Shown here: positions 33,130 through 39,785 of the stretch, in pieces
How positions within the stretch are numbered: position 1 is the first letter of the stretch
How the letters are laid out: each line of letters starts with the position of its first letter
Source: Chloroflexota bacterium
GTDB lineage: Bacteria; Chloroflexota; Limnocylindria; Limnocylindrales; CSP1-4
Direction of reading: 5' to 3'
NCBI GenBank assembly: GCA_030447745.1
Contig: JAUJOH010000004.1
Coordinates: 1 to 39,785, forward strand
Length of the DNA stretch: 39,785 nt
Translations under genes and position numbers: made by a program
The notes under the pieces: generated by a model
What the model was told of the DNA's origin: nothing
The model's input: the letters and a program-made list of their open reading frames with translations, nothing else
Database searches by the model: none

Positions 33130-34388
33130 CTACGGCAGGATCGGTGGGAGGCTGACCAGTGGGGCGGGTGTCGGGGTGAGCGTCGGCTCCAGGGTCGCCT
33201 CCGCGGTCGGCTGGGAGGTCGGCGGGGGCGTCGGCTCGGGGGTCGGCTCCGGGGTTGGCCGGGGGGTGGGCGATGGCGTGGGTCTCGGAGTGGCTGTTGG
33301 TCGCGGTGTGATCCGAGGCGTCGCGGTGGCCGCGGGTCGGGGCGTCGCGGTCGGTCGCGGTGTGATCCGGGGCGTCGCGGTGGCCGCGGGTCGGGGGGTC
33401 GGTCGCGGTGTGATCCGGCGTCGCGGTGGCCGCAGGCGGCGTCGCGGTCGGCGGTGTGGAGGCGTCGCGGTGGCGCGGGTCTGGAGCGGTCGGGACCGGT
33501 GACGAGCGTCGCCGGCTGGAGCGTCGCCGGCTGGAGCGTCCCCGGCTGGAGCGTCCCGGCCGACGGGCTCCCGGCCGGGGTCGAGCTCGGGCCGGCGGTC
33601 GGGCTCTGGCCGGGGGAGCCGCTCAGGCCCGACGAAGGCAGGCGGGTCGGATCAGACGTCGGTGACGGCGTGTGACCGACAACGAAGCGCCGGGTTGGTT
33701 CGGACGTCGGGGCAGCGTCGGAAGGCGTGCCGGCGAGCGGGGCGGCGAGGGTCGGCAGCGCGGCGAGGCCGGTGGTCGGCGCCACTTGCCACGGCAGCGC
33801 GACGATCCCGGGATCGCCCGGCCGGGCCGTCGTGCCGAGGTCGCCTTCGCTCGGCGGCAGCAGGGTCGTTGCCAGCAGGACGACCGCGGTCAGACCGAGC
33901 AGCAGTGCCGCGGCATCGCGCCACAGGCGCGCGCGGCGCGGTCCGTCCAGCCGCGCGGCGACGGCGCGGCGGACCGCGGTCGGCTCCACGGCGCCTCCCG
34001 ACTCCACCTTCGGCGGCGGGGCCGGTGCGCTGGCACCGCGGGCGCCGAGTTGCCGGGCCATGCCGTCGCCGTCGGGCGCGGTCGGCGCGTTCGACGGAGC
34101 CCCGTCGCCGGCCTCCGGCCTGCCGCCTGTGGCCGGCTCGATGTTCGTGAGCTGAGTCGGAGCCTCGCCATCCCTTCCGCCGCCGCCTCCGCCCGCCCGT
34201 GTACCGGAGGCGCCATCCCCAGGCGCGGCGAACCTCGCCATTGGAGCGCCCCCGGGTCCTCCAACGCCTCCGGCGGTTCCTTCACCCGCCGCCAGCAGTA
34301 AAGAACGTCTGCGGGTCGCGGCGACCAAGGCCGCACCGAGAGCGGTGAGTGCGGCGACCACGATCGGCGCGAAGACGGGCTCGGCCAC
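33130..34388 (-). pseudogene. membrane-anchored Pro/Thr-repeat surface protein, frame broken by repeat indels
   Basis: GTG 34388 with GGAG five bases upstream starts VAEPVFAPIVVAAL. Two TM segments are visible: TALGAALVAATRRR near the start and AALLLGLTAVVLLATTLLP near residue 170, separated by a Gly/Ala/Pro-rich disordered loop. The distal part is a Pro/Thr/Ala stalk (TLQPGTLQPATLQPATL, then in other frames PRPAATATPRITPRPTATP, PTPEPTPEPTPPP and LVSLPPILP, ending with TAG at 33130). The frame that gives Pro/Thr repeats changes three times between about 33500 and 33400; comparing repeat copies shows 1-, 1- and 2-base gaps. This is either a real pseudogene, slipped-strand phase variation, or assembly error in repeats. 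Function unknown; it resembles a surface stalk protein. Confidence 0.6.
33299..33434 (-). repeat. tandem repeat array, ~44-base unit, in Pro/Thr stalk coding region
   Basis: Copy 1 is 33299-33342 and copy 2 is 33353-33396, nearly identical 44-base units; copy 3 begins at 33401 and lacks 2 bases after GTGATCCG compared with the others. A degenerate fourth unit follows to about 33480, lacking one base in GGTGGC-CGCGGGTC. Each unit encodes a Pro/Thr/Ala-rich block on the minus strand. The copy-to-copy indels account for most of the broken frame. Confidence 0.85.
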
Positions 34389-34431
34389 AGGGTCTCCGGG
34401 GTTTATCGGGTTGGCGACGCGTCGGCCGCCG

Positions 34432-34440
34432 ATCGTAGCA
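34432..34440 (-). promoter_or_regulatory. extended -10 promoter of the repeat-protein gene
   Basis: On the minus strand TGCTACGAT (TGN plus TACGAT) lies about 45 bases upstream of the GTG at 34388, giving a leader of roughly 35-40 bases with a GGAG ribosome-binding site. Confidence 0.45.
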
Positions 34441-34858
34441 CCACGCCTCCGCGAAGCTCCGCGGTCGAGCCTCAACAAGGCGGGCAGTGCCCGCTGTCAC
34501 GTATGCGCATTCGCCGCATACCGGACCGGTGCACCGCTCCGGACACCCGCTCGGGGTCACGCGTCGATGCGGCCGCGCGCATATTCCGCGTCCGTTGTTG
34601 CCGGCGACCTGCGGTCGCAGCGGTCCAGCATGCCGGTTTCATGCCCTCTGTGTCACATGCGCGGCGGGGAACGCGCGCCGGCGGCGTGACACGGGGTCGG
34701 ATCAAGCTGCGCCTATGCGCCGATGCGCATACGCGAGGGCGGCCGGGCCCACCGGCGTGCTCCGCCTGTATGCGGCCGAGGCGCCTACCCGAGGAGGGCC
34801 GGGCTCGACCCGCCCTCGACTGTCGCGCGGGCACGACCGAGACCGGCCGGCGCCGATG
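34441..34858. other. gene-free region with palindromic TATGCG motifs and GTCAC elements
   Basis: About 420 bases with no convincing gene on either strand. It holds GTATGCG-N7-CGCATAC (34501-34521) and TATGCGC-N4-GCGCATA (34714-34731), both perfect palindromes, plus single half-sites GCGCATAT (34577-34584) and GTATGCGG (34768-34775). GTCAC occurs 0-6 bases before an ATGCG-type core three times (34496, 34556, 34652), and GTGAC (34686-34690) closes a long inverted repeat with the third. This looks like a multi-site operator or protein-nucleation region upstream of the repeat-protein gene, or the 3' region of the wecA operon. No tRNA or known structured RNA recognised. Confidence 0.5.
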
Positions 34859-35983
34859 TCAGCGCGGCGCGTCGCTGGTGTCGGCCGGGTCGTACGACTT
34901 CGCCTCGAGCGCCGCTTCGCGGAAGCCGCCCCAGGCAAGGAGAAGGAGGATCGCGCCGGTCCCGACGAGCACGCCGACGAACGCGTACACCTGGTTCGCA
35001 CCCGACAGCACGAGCGACAACACGCCGAGCCCGGCGCAGATCGCGTAGATGAGCATCACGGTCTGGCGGTGCGACAACCCGAGGTCGAGCAGTCGGTGGT
35101 GGATGTGTCCGCGGTCGGGCGTGAACGGCGACCGCCCCGCGAGGATCCGACGGACGATGATCCAGAACGTGTCGATGATCGGGACGCCGAGGACGAGCAG
35201 CGCGACGGCAACCTTCGCGCTTCCCAGGATCGACAGGATGGCCAGGGTGTAGCCGACGAACATCGTCCCGCTCGTGCCGATAAAGATGGCGGCCGGATGG
35301 AAGTTCCAGCGCAGGAATCCCAGCAGCGCGCCGGCCAGTGCGAAGCACAGCACGGCGACGAACGGCTGGTTGATCTGCGTCGTGAGGCTGATCACGCCCA
35401 GCGTCAGCGCAGCGATGACCGCGACCCCGGACGACAGCCCATCGAGCCCGTCGATGAAGTTCATGCTGTTGATCATCCCGAGGATCCACAGCATCGTGAA
35501 CCCGGCGATGAACGGCTGCGTGAAGGAGATGAGCCCGCTGCCGAACGGGTTGTTGACGAACGAGATCCCGAAGCCGAGGGCGACCGCGCCGGCGGCCAGG
35601 GCGATCTGGCCGAGAAACTGCCAGCGCGCCCGCAGGTCGAGATAGTCGTCCACAGCACCGAGCGCGGCGGCGATCGCGCCGCCGGCGAGCAGCGCGATGA
35701 GCTCACCCCCGTCGAGCGCCGCCGGCATCGGGACGAAGCCGAACCGGTCGTTGATCGCCACGAGCGCCGATGCCACCGCGATGAACGCGAGGGCCACCGC
35801 GACGCCTCCGCCGCGGGGAACGGGAAGGCGGTTCACCCGTCGCGCGTTCGGCCGGTCGAGCACCTCGAACCGGATGGCGCGGCGTCGCACCCACGGCGTC
35901 AGCAGGAGTGAGATCGTCGCGGCCAGGATCAGGCCGAGGGCGAGCAGCGGGACCGCGTCATCGGCGGCGGCCCCGAACCTCAC
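34859..35983 (-). CDS. undecaprenyl-phosphate GlcNAc-1-phosphate transferase-like (WecA/TagO/MraY family)
   Basis: 374 residues from GTG 35983, overlapping the glyA stop (GTGA). About eleven TM segments with VDDYLDLRARWQFLGQ (DDxxD-type motif), SMNFIDGLDGLSSG (catalytic Asp loop), LGFLRWNFHPAAIFIGTSGT and FTPDRGHIHHRLLDLGLSHRQ (HIHH motif, which separates WecA/TagO from MraY). It transfers a sugar-1-phosphate to undecaprenyl phosphate, starting synthesis of a cell-wall or surface polymer on the inner face. The neighbourhood glyA-wecA-atpI matches that of Streptomyces. Confidence 0.92.
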   Translation of the reverse strand: MRFGAAADDAVPLLALGLILAATISLLLTPWVRRRAIRFEVLDRPNARRVNRLPVPRGGGVAVALAFIAVASALVAINDRFGFVPMPAALDGGELIALLAGGAIAAALGAVDDYLDLRARWQFLGQIALAAGAVALGFGISFVNNPFGSGLISFTQPFIAGFTMLWILGMINSMNFIDGLDGLSSGVAVIAALTLGVISLTTQINQPFVAVLCFALAGALLGFLRWNFHPAAIFIGTSGTMFVGYTLAILSILGSAKVAVALLVLGVPIIDTFWIIVRRILAGRSPFTPDRGHIHHRLLDLGLSHRQTVMLIYAICAGLGVLSLVLSGANQVYAFVGVLVGTGAILLLLAWGGFREAALEAKSYDPADTSDAPR

Positions 35984-37308
35984 GACGCGGGCAGGCCGGG
36001 CACCGGAAAGCGGTCGACGATCTCGGCGACCTCGGATGCCAGCCGGCGACCGGCCGTCGGGTCGTCGCGGCGGGCGATCGCCTCGACGATGAGCCGCCCG
36101 ATGGCGCGCATCTCGTGGGAACTCATGCCCCGCGTCGTTACCGCGGGCGTTCCCACGCGAATGCCGGAGGCGACGTTGGGCGGGTTCCGGTCGAACGGGA
36201 TCGCGTTCTTGTTGACGGTGATCCCGATCTCGTCGAGCAGTCGCTCCGCCTCGACCCCGGTCACGCCGAGCGGGGTCACGTCGACGAGCATCAGGTGGTT
36301 GTCCGTTCCGCCCGACACGACCCGCGCGCCGTGGGCCGCAAGTGTCTCGGCCAGGATCCGCGCGTTCTCGATCGTCCGCTGCTGATCGGAACGGAAGTCG
36401 TCGGTCGCCGCGAGCCGCAGCGCCACGGCCTTCGCGGCAACGACGTGCATCAGCGGCCCACCCTGGACGCCGGGGAAGACCGTCTTGTCGACCGCCGCGG
36501 CGAGCGACCCCTTGACGCGCGGGAATCGCCCGGCGTCGACGCGGTCGGGAAGCTCGCGCCGCGCGAACACCAGGCCACCTCGCGGTCCGCGCAGCGTCTT
36601 GTGCGTCGTCGTCGTCACCAGGTCCGCGTGCGGGAACGGGGACGGGTGGACGCCCGCCGCGACGAGACCGGCGATGTGTGCCATGTCGACGAGCAGCAGG
36701 GCGCCGACCCCATGCGCGATCGCCGCCAGTCGCTCGAAGTCCCAGGTCCGCGAATACGCCGAGGCCCCCGCGACGACGACCTTCGGGCGCGTCTCGCGAG
36801 CGGCCGCGTCGAGTCCGTCGAGGTCGATCTGCTCGCTCTCGGCGTCGACGCCGTAGGAGCTGACCTCGTAGAGCCGGCCGCTGAAGTTCAGCTTCATGCC
36901 GTGCGTCAGGTGGCCGCCCTGGTCGAGCTTCATGCCGAGGATCCGGTCGCCCGGCTCCAGGACGCTGAAGTAGGCGGCCATGTTGGCCTGCGCCCCCGAA
37001 TGCGGCTGGACGTTGACGTGATCGGCGCCCGGGAACAGCGCGAGCGCCCGCTCCTGGGCCAGCGTCTCCGCGACGTCCACGTGCTCGCAGCCGCCGTAAT
37101 AGCGCTTGCCCGGCAGCCCTTCCGCGTACTTGTTGGTGAGCCAGCTGCCCTGGGCTTCCATGACCGCCGCAAACGTGTAGTTCTCGCTTGCAATCAGCTC
37201 GATCTTGTCGTGCTGCCGGGCCCGCTCGGCCTCCATCGCCGCCCACAGCTCGGGGTCGACCTCGGCCAGCGTCGCCCAGCCCAGCCGGGCGGCATGGGTG
37301 ACCGTCAT
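35980..37308 (-). CDS. glyA: serine hydroxymethyltransferase
   Basis: 442 residues from ATG 37308 (GAGGAG upstream). PLP enzyme converting serine and tetrahydrofolate to glycine and methylene-THF. Seen: IELIASENYTFAAVMEAQGS, TNKYAEGLPGKRYYGGCEHVD, NVQPHSGAQANMAAY, LLLVDMAHIAGLVAAG, the PLP-lysine loop DLVTTTTHKTLRGPRGGLVF, FPGVQGGPLMHVVAAKAVAL and GTDNHLMLVDV. All active-site motifs are intact. About 75 bases separate it from tsaC. Confidence 0.97.
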   Translation of the reverse strand: MTVTHAARLGWATLAEVDPELWAAMEAERARQHDKIELIASENYTFAAVMEAQGSWLTNKYAEGLPGKRYYGGCEHVDVAETLAQERALALFPGADHVNVQPHSGAQANMAAYFSVLEPGDRILGMKLDQGGHLTHGMKLNFSGRLYEVSSYGVDAESEQIDLDGLDAAARETRPKVVVAGASAYSRTWDFERLAAIAHGVGALLLVDMAHIAGLVAAGVHPSPFPHADLVTTTTHKTLRGPRGGLVFARRELPDRVDAGRFPRVKGSLAAAVDKTVFPGVQGGPLMHVVAAKAVALRLAATDDFRSDQQRTIENARILAETLAAHGARVVSGGTDNHLMLVDVTPLGVTGVEAERLLDEIGITVNKNAIPFDRNPPNVASGIRVGTPAVTTRGMSSHEMRAIGRLIVEAIARRDDPTAGRRLASEVAEIVDRFPVPGLPAS

Positions 37309-37384
37309 CCGTTGCTCCTCTCGACGCCGCCGTCCCATTGTCGCGCCGGGACCCACCATCCCACCGGCTCGCCGCGGGGCGCAC

Positions 37385-38062
37385 TCATCTTCCCACGTCC
37401 GCCGCACCCGCCCGACCGAGGTCGTGGTCGATCGCCGCGCGATCCAGGGCCGCAGCGAGGCGCTCCGGCTCGAGTGCGCCGACGCGGAGGATTCGCGGCC
37501 GGTCCGTCGTGCAGTCGACCACCGTCGAGGCCGGCCCGTCGCGTGCCGGCCCCCCGTCGAGGACGAGGTCGATCGAGTCGTCGAGCTGGTCGACGATCTC
37601 GGCCGCATCCCGCGCGGGTGGCTGGCCGGAGACGTTGGCGGACGTCGTGGGCATTGGACCGAGCGCGGCGGCGAGGGTGCGGGGACACGCGTGGTCCGGC
37701 GCGCGGAGCCCGATCGTCGGCACGCCCGCCGTCAGCGCAGCAGGCAGCCGAACGTCCGGGCGCGTCGGCACGACGAGCGTCAGCGCGCCGGGCCAGAAGG
37801 CCTCGGCGAGCAGGCGGGCGGCGTCGCCCACGACGCCGATTCCCGGCGCCTGCGCGGGGTCGGCGAGGAGGAGCATGATGGCGCGCTCGGCGGGTCGTGA
37901 CTTGGCTGCGAACAGCCGCTCGACGCCGCCCGGCGCGGCCAGGTCGCAGGCGATCCCGTACACCGTGTCGGTCGGGAGGGCCACGATGCCGCCCGCGCGC
38001 AGGACGTCGACGGCGGCCGACCTGCCTCGCCGATCGTCGCGAAGGACCGGCGGTCGGCTCAC
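37385..38062 (-). CDS. tsaC: L-threonylcarbamoyladenylate synthase (YrdC/Sua5 family)
   Basis: 225 residues from GTG 38062, overlapping the prmC stop (GTGA). YrdC fold: VLRAGGIVALPTDTVYGIAC, ERLFAAKSRPAERAIMLLLA (KxR motif), FWPGALTLVVPTR, GVPTIGLRAPDHACPRTLAA, PMPTTSANVSGQPPA and STVVDCTTDRPRILRVGA. Makes threonylcarbamoyl-AMP from Thr, bicarbonate and ATP for t6A37 of tRNAs. No Sua5 C-terminal domain, so TsaC type. prmC-tsaC pairing is common in high-GC bacteria. Confidence 0.94.
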   Translation of the reverse strand: MSRPPVLRDDRRGRSAAVDVLRAGGIVALPTDTVYGIACDLAAPGGVERLFAAKSRPAERAIMLLLADPAQAPGIGVVGDAARLLAEAFWPGALTLVVPTRPDVRLPAALTAGVPTIGLRAPDHACPRTLAAALGPMPTTSANVSGQPPARDAAEIVDQLDDSIDLVLDGGPARDGPASTVVDCTTDRPRILRVGALEPERLAAALDRAAIDHDLGRAGAADVGR

Positions 38063-38976
38063 GGGTCGCGCCCGATCGCGCCCGAGGTGCGAGCCAGCCG
38101 CGCCACGCGGGGATGCCCCGCGAGGTCCGACTCGACCGAGCACGCCCAGCCCGGCAGCCGGGCCGCTGCGAGCTCCACGATCGCGGCGTGCTGGTCCGAG
38201 CCGATCTCGAGCAGAGCGACCCCGCCGGCGGCGAGGGCGTCCGGCAGCCGATCGAGGAGCCGGCCGATCACCTCGAGACCGTCAGGCCCGCCGTCGAGGG
38301 CGCGACGCGGCTCGAACGAGGCGGCGATCGGGAGACCGTCCACCGCGTCGGAGCGAACGTACGGCAGGTTGGCGAGGACGAGGTCCCACGGCGTGACCAC
38401 GCCGCGCGGCACGAGATCCGCCTCCAGGAACAACGCACGGTCGCCGACCGAATGCGCCACCGCGTTCTCGCGGGCCAGCTGGAGTGCGTCCCGGGAGTCG
38501 TCCGTCGCGAACAGCTCGACCTCCTCGCCGACCCGCCGCCGGCGGAGCGCCACGGCCAGCGCGACGGCGATCGTCCCGGAGCCGGTGCCCACGTCGAGCA
38601 CGCGGAGCGGCGGCGAACCGGGCCGCGGGGCGGCCGCGAGGCGCCGCAGCACCTCGGCCTCCGCGAGCTCGACGAGCCGCTCCGTCTCGGGACGCGGGAT
38701 CAGGGCCCGCCGATCGGCGGCAAAGGCAAGCCCGTAGAACTCCTTGAAGCCGCGGATGTAGGCGACCGGCTCACCGGTCGCCCGGCGGGCGAGATCGCCT
38801 TCGAACCGGTCCGCCGCGAGGCGGCCAACCGGTGCCTCAGGATGCGCCACAACCGCCGTCCGGTCGGCGCCGATGGCGTGTCCGAGCAGCAGCTCCGCGT
38901 CGAGCCGGGCGCTCTCCGAGCCCGCGGCCCGCAACCGCTCCGTGCCAGCGCGGAGGAGATCCCCGATCGTCGCCAC
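38059..38976 (-). CDS. prmC: peptide chain release factor N5-glutamine methyltransferase
   Basis: 305 residues. N-terminal helical domain (ARLDAELLLGHAIGADRTAV, GEPVAYIRGFKEFYGLAF, IPRPETERLVELA) and a SAM-binding Rossmann domain: RVLDVGTGSGTIAVALA, LFATDDSRDALQLARENAVA, and the Gln-binding motif VLANLPYVRSD (NLPY where E. coli has NPPY; the Asn and Tyr are kept). Methylates the GGQ glutamine of RF1/RF2. prfA, its usual upstream partner, is not present here; a glucosidase gene sits 16 bases upstream instead. Confidence 0.93.
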   Translation of the reverse strand: MATIGDLLRAGTERLRAAGSESARLDAELLLGHAIGADRTAVVAHPEAPVGRLAADRFEGDLARRATGEPVAYIRGFKEFYGLAFAADRRALIPRPETERLVELAEAEVLRRLAAAPRPGSPPLRVLDVGTGSGTIAVALAVALRRRRVGEEVELFATDDSRDALQLARENAVAHSVGDRALFLEADLVPRGVVTPWDLVLANLPYVRSDAVDGLPIAASFEPRRALDGGPDGLEVIGRLLDRLPDALAAGGVALLEIGSDQHAAIVELAAARLPGWACSVESDLAGHPRVARLARTSGAIGRDP

Positions 38977-38992
38977 TTCCCGGTGCCGGGCG

Positions 38993-39785
38993 CTACAGCC
39001 GGATCGTCACCGAGACGTCCCCGACCTTGCGGAGCACCTCGGCGCTGGTCGTGCCGCGCCAGCGGTGGAAGAGCAGGTCGACGGCGGCGTCGCCGACCCG
39101 GAGATTGGTCAGGTTGACCTTGCCGATCCAGTCGGGGAGCCGCGGACGGAAGAGCTCCAGCTCGTGCCGGTCGCCGTGCGCCTTGAGCCCGAGCATCGTC
39201 TGCAGAAACAGGAACGGCGCCGCGGCGGCCCAGGCCTGGGGCGAGCAGGCGACCGGATAGGCGACCGGGAGCGGCGAGGTCGCGCGGTCGAAGCCGCAGA
39301 ACAGCTCCGGCAACCGGAACTCCGGGAAGCGCTGGGCGGCCTCGAAGACGCTGCTGACGAGCCGGTTGGCTTCGTCGTGGAACCCGTATCGCTTGAGCCC
39401 GGCAGCGGCGAGCGCCGTGTCGTGCGGCCAGACCGCTCCCGTGTGGTAGCCGATCGGATTGTACCCGGGCTGGCCCGCCGCGTAGGTCCTGATCCCCCAT
39501 CCCGAGAAGACGTCAGGCGACAGGAGGCGGTCGGCGACACGGCTGGCGCGTGCCGGCGAGACGATGCCCGCCCACAGGCAGTGCCCGGCGTTCGAGGCGA
39601 TCGCGTGCGCGGGCCGCTTCTCGCCGTCGAGGGCGAGCGCGTAGTAGCCGCGCTCTTCGTCCCAGAACGCCGCTTCGAACCGATCGCGGAGCGCGAGCGC
39701 CTCGTCCTCGAGGCGGCGGGCGAGGCCCCGCTCTTCACGCATCGCCGCCAGGCCGGCCATCCCGCGCTTCGCGCGATAGACGTAG
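38993..39785 (-). CDS. glycogen debranching/amylo-alpha-1,6-glucosidase-type (alpha/alpha)6 protein, 5'-truncated by window edge
   Basis: The frame is open to the window edge (residues YVYRAKRGMAGLAAM precede and include the first in-window ATG), so only the C-terminal ~264 residues are seen. GHCLWAGIVSPARASRVADRLL, SGWGIRTYAAGQPGYNPIGY, HTGAVWPHDTALAAAGLKRYG and RLPELFCGFDRATSPLPVAYPVACSPQAW are typical of archaeal-type glycogen debranching proteins with an (alpha/alpha)6 barrel; the catalytic acids may lie partly outside the window. Likely role: hydrolysis of alpha-glucan branches or related alpha-glucosides in the cytosol. Its link to prmC is probably transcriptional only. Confidence 0.85.
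   Translation of the reverse strand, partial: YVYRAKRGMAGLAAMREERGLARRLEDEALALRDRFEAAFWDEERGYYALALDGEKRPAHAIASNAGHCLWAGIVSPARASRVADRLLSPDVFSGWGIRTYAAGQPGYNPIGYHTGAVWPHDTALAAAGLKRYGFHDEANRLVSSVFEAAQRFPEFRLPELFCGFDRATSPLPVAYPVACSPQAWAAAAPFLFLQTMLGLKAHGDRHELELFRPRLPDWIGKVNLTNLRVGDAAVDLLFHRWRGTTSAEVLRKVGDVSVTIRL

Noticed and set aside
32760-34478. A 572-codon frame joining the repeat-rich membrane protein to AtpI
   Set aside because: Its middle part reads the Pro/Thr repeats in the wrong frame (Arg/His/Asp-rich). AtpI has its own promoter and ATG, and the repeat gene has a plausible stop at 33130.
34791-34806. GAGGAGGGCCGGGCTC resembling the 5' conserved region of RNase P RNA
   Set aside because: The remaining conserved RNase P regions are not found at suitable distances; the similarity is too short.
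34859-37384. An 841-codon minus-strand frame that would fuse a long N-terminal part to the WecA-like protein
   Set aside because: The upstream part is a shifted reading of glyA. The WecA-like protein has its own GTG start overlapping the glyA stop.

Overview
The window is chromosomal DNA of very high GC from a bacterium that I place, with moderate confidence, in the Chloroflexota (a Limnocylindria/Ellin6529-like soil or freshwater lineage); Actinomycetota is the main alternative. Reasons: dense ATGA/GTGA start-stop overlaps, many genes with a TANNNT -10 box 6-9 bases before the start codon (leaderless mRNAs), a DUF5317 domain, a BTAD/TPR regulator, Flp pilins, MurA with Asp in place of the catalytic Cys, and the order prmC-tsaC-glyA-wecA-atpIBEFHAGDC-murA, which Actinomycetota and Chloroflexota share.

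Left part (1-10.1 kb). A 5'-truncated TPR/BTAD regulator is followed by a promoter, a class II cyclic-di-GMP riboswitch whose 3' end is also the 5' arm of an intrinsic terminator, a tiny signal-peptide-like ORF, and a membrane HD-GYP cyclic-di-GMP phosphodiesterase. This looks like a feedback unit in which the messenger induces its own hydrolase. The first ~3.3 kb has lower GC and other codon use than the rest, and the change falls inside the HD-GYP gene. Then come a DUF5317-MFS fusion, a single-pass membrane protein, protein-isoaspartate methyltransferase, a PIG-L/LmbE deacetylase, and a divergent pair (YtxH-like and ChaB-like).

Middle (10.1-21.3 kb). A minus-strand envelope glycan cluster (GT2, polytopic membrane protein, fused MFS/spermidine-synthase-like protein, FemAB/GNAT-like protein, GT4) faces a plus-strand group: an orphan NarL-type response regulator with a coupled 31-codon upstream ORF, two Flp-type prepilins, a frameshifted comF, long hibernation factor hpf, and endonuclease IV.

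Right part (21.3-39.8 kb, all minus strand). From its 5' end: glycogen-debranching-type glucosidase (cut by the window edge), prmC, tsaC/sua5, glyA, wecA-like; a gene-free stretch with palindromic TATGCG motifs; a proline/threonine-repeat surface protein broken by repeat indels; the complete F1Fo ATP synthase operon (atpI-B-E-F-H-A-G-D-C); murA, a PHP phosphoesterase, a UPF0104 flippase-like protein, and an XRE regulator. Inside the atp operon several out-of-frame short ORFs run from the end of one gene to the start of the next. One of them repeats the first 13 amino acids of atpG with only synonymous changes.

The most noteworthy items are the cyclic-di-GMP-II riboswitch/HD-GYP unit, the short bridging ORFs of the atp operon with the duplicated atpG start, the upstream ORF of the orphan response regulator, and the widespread leaderless promoters.
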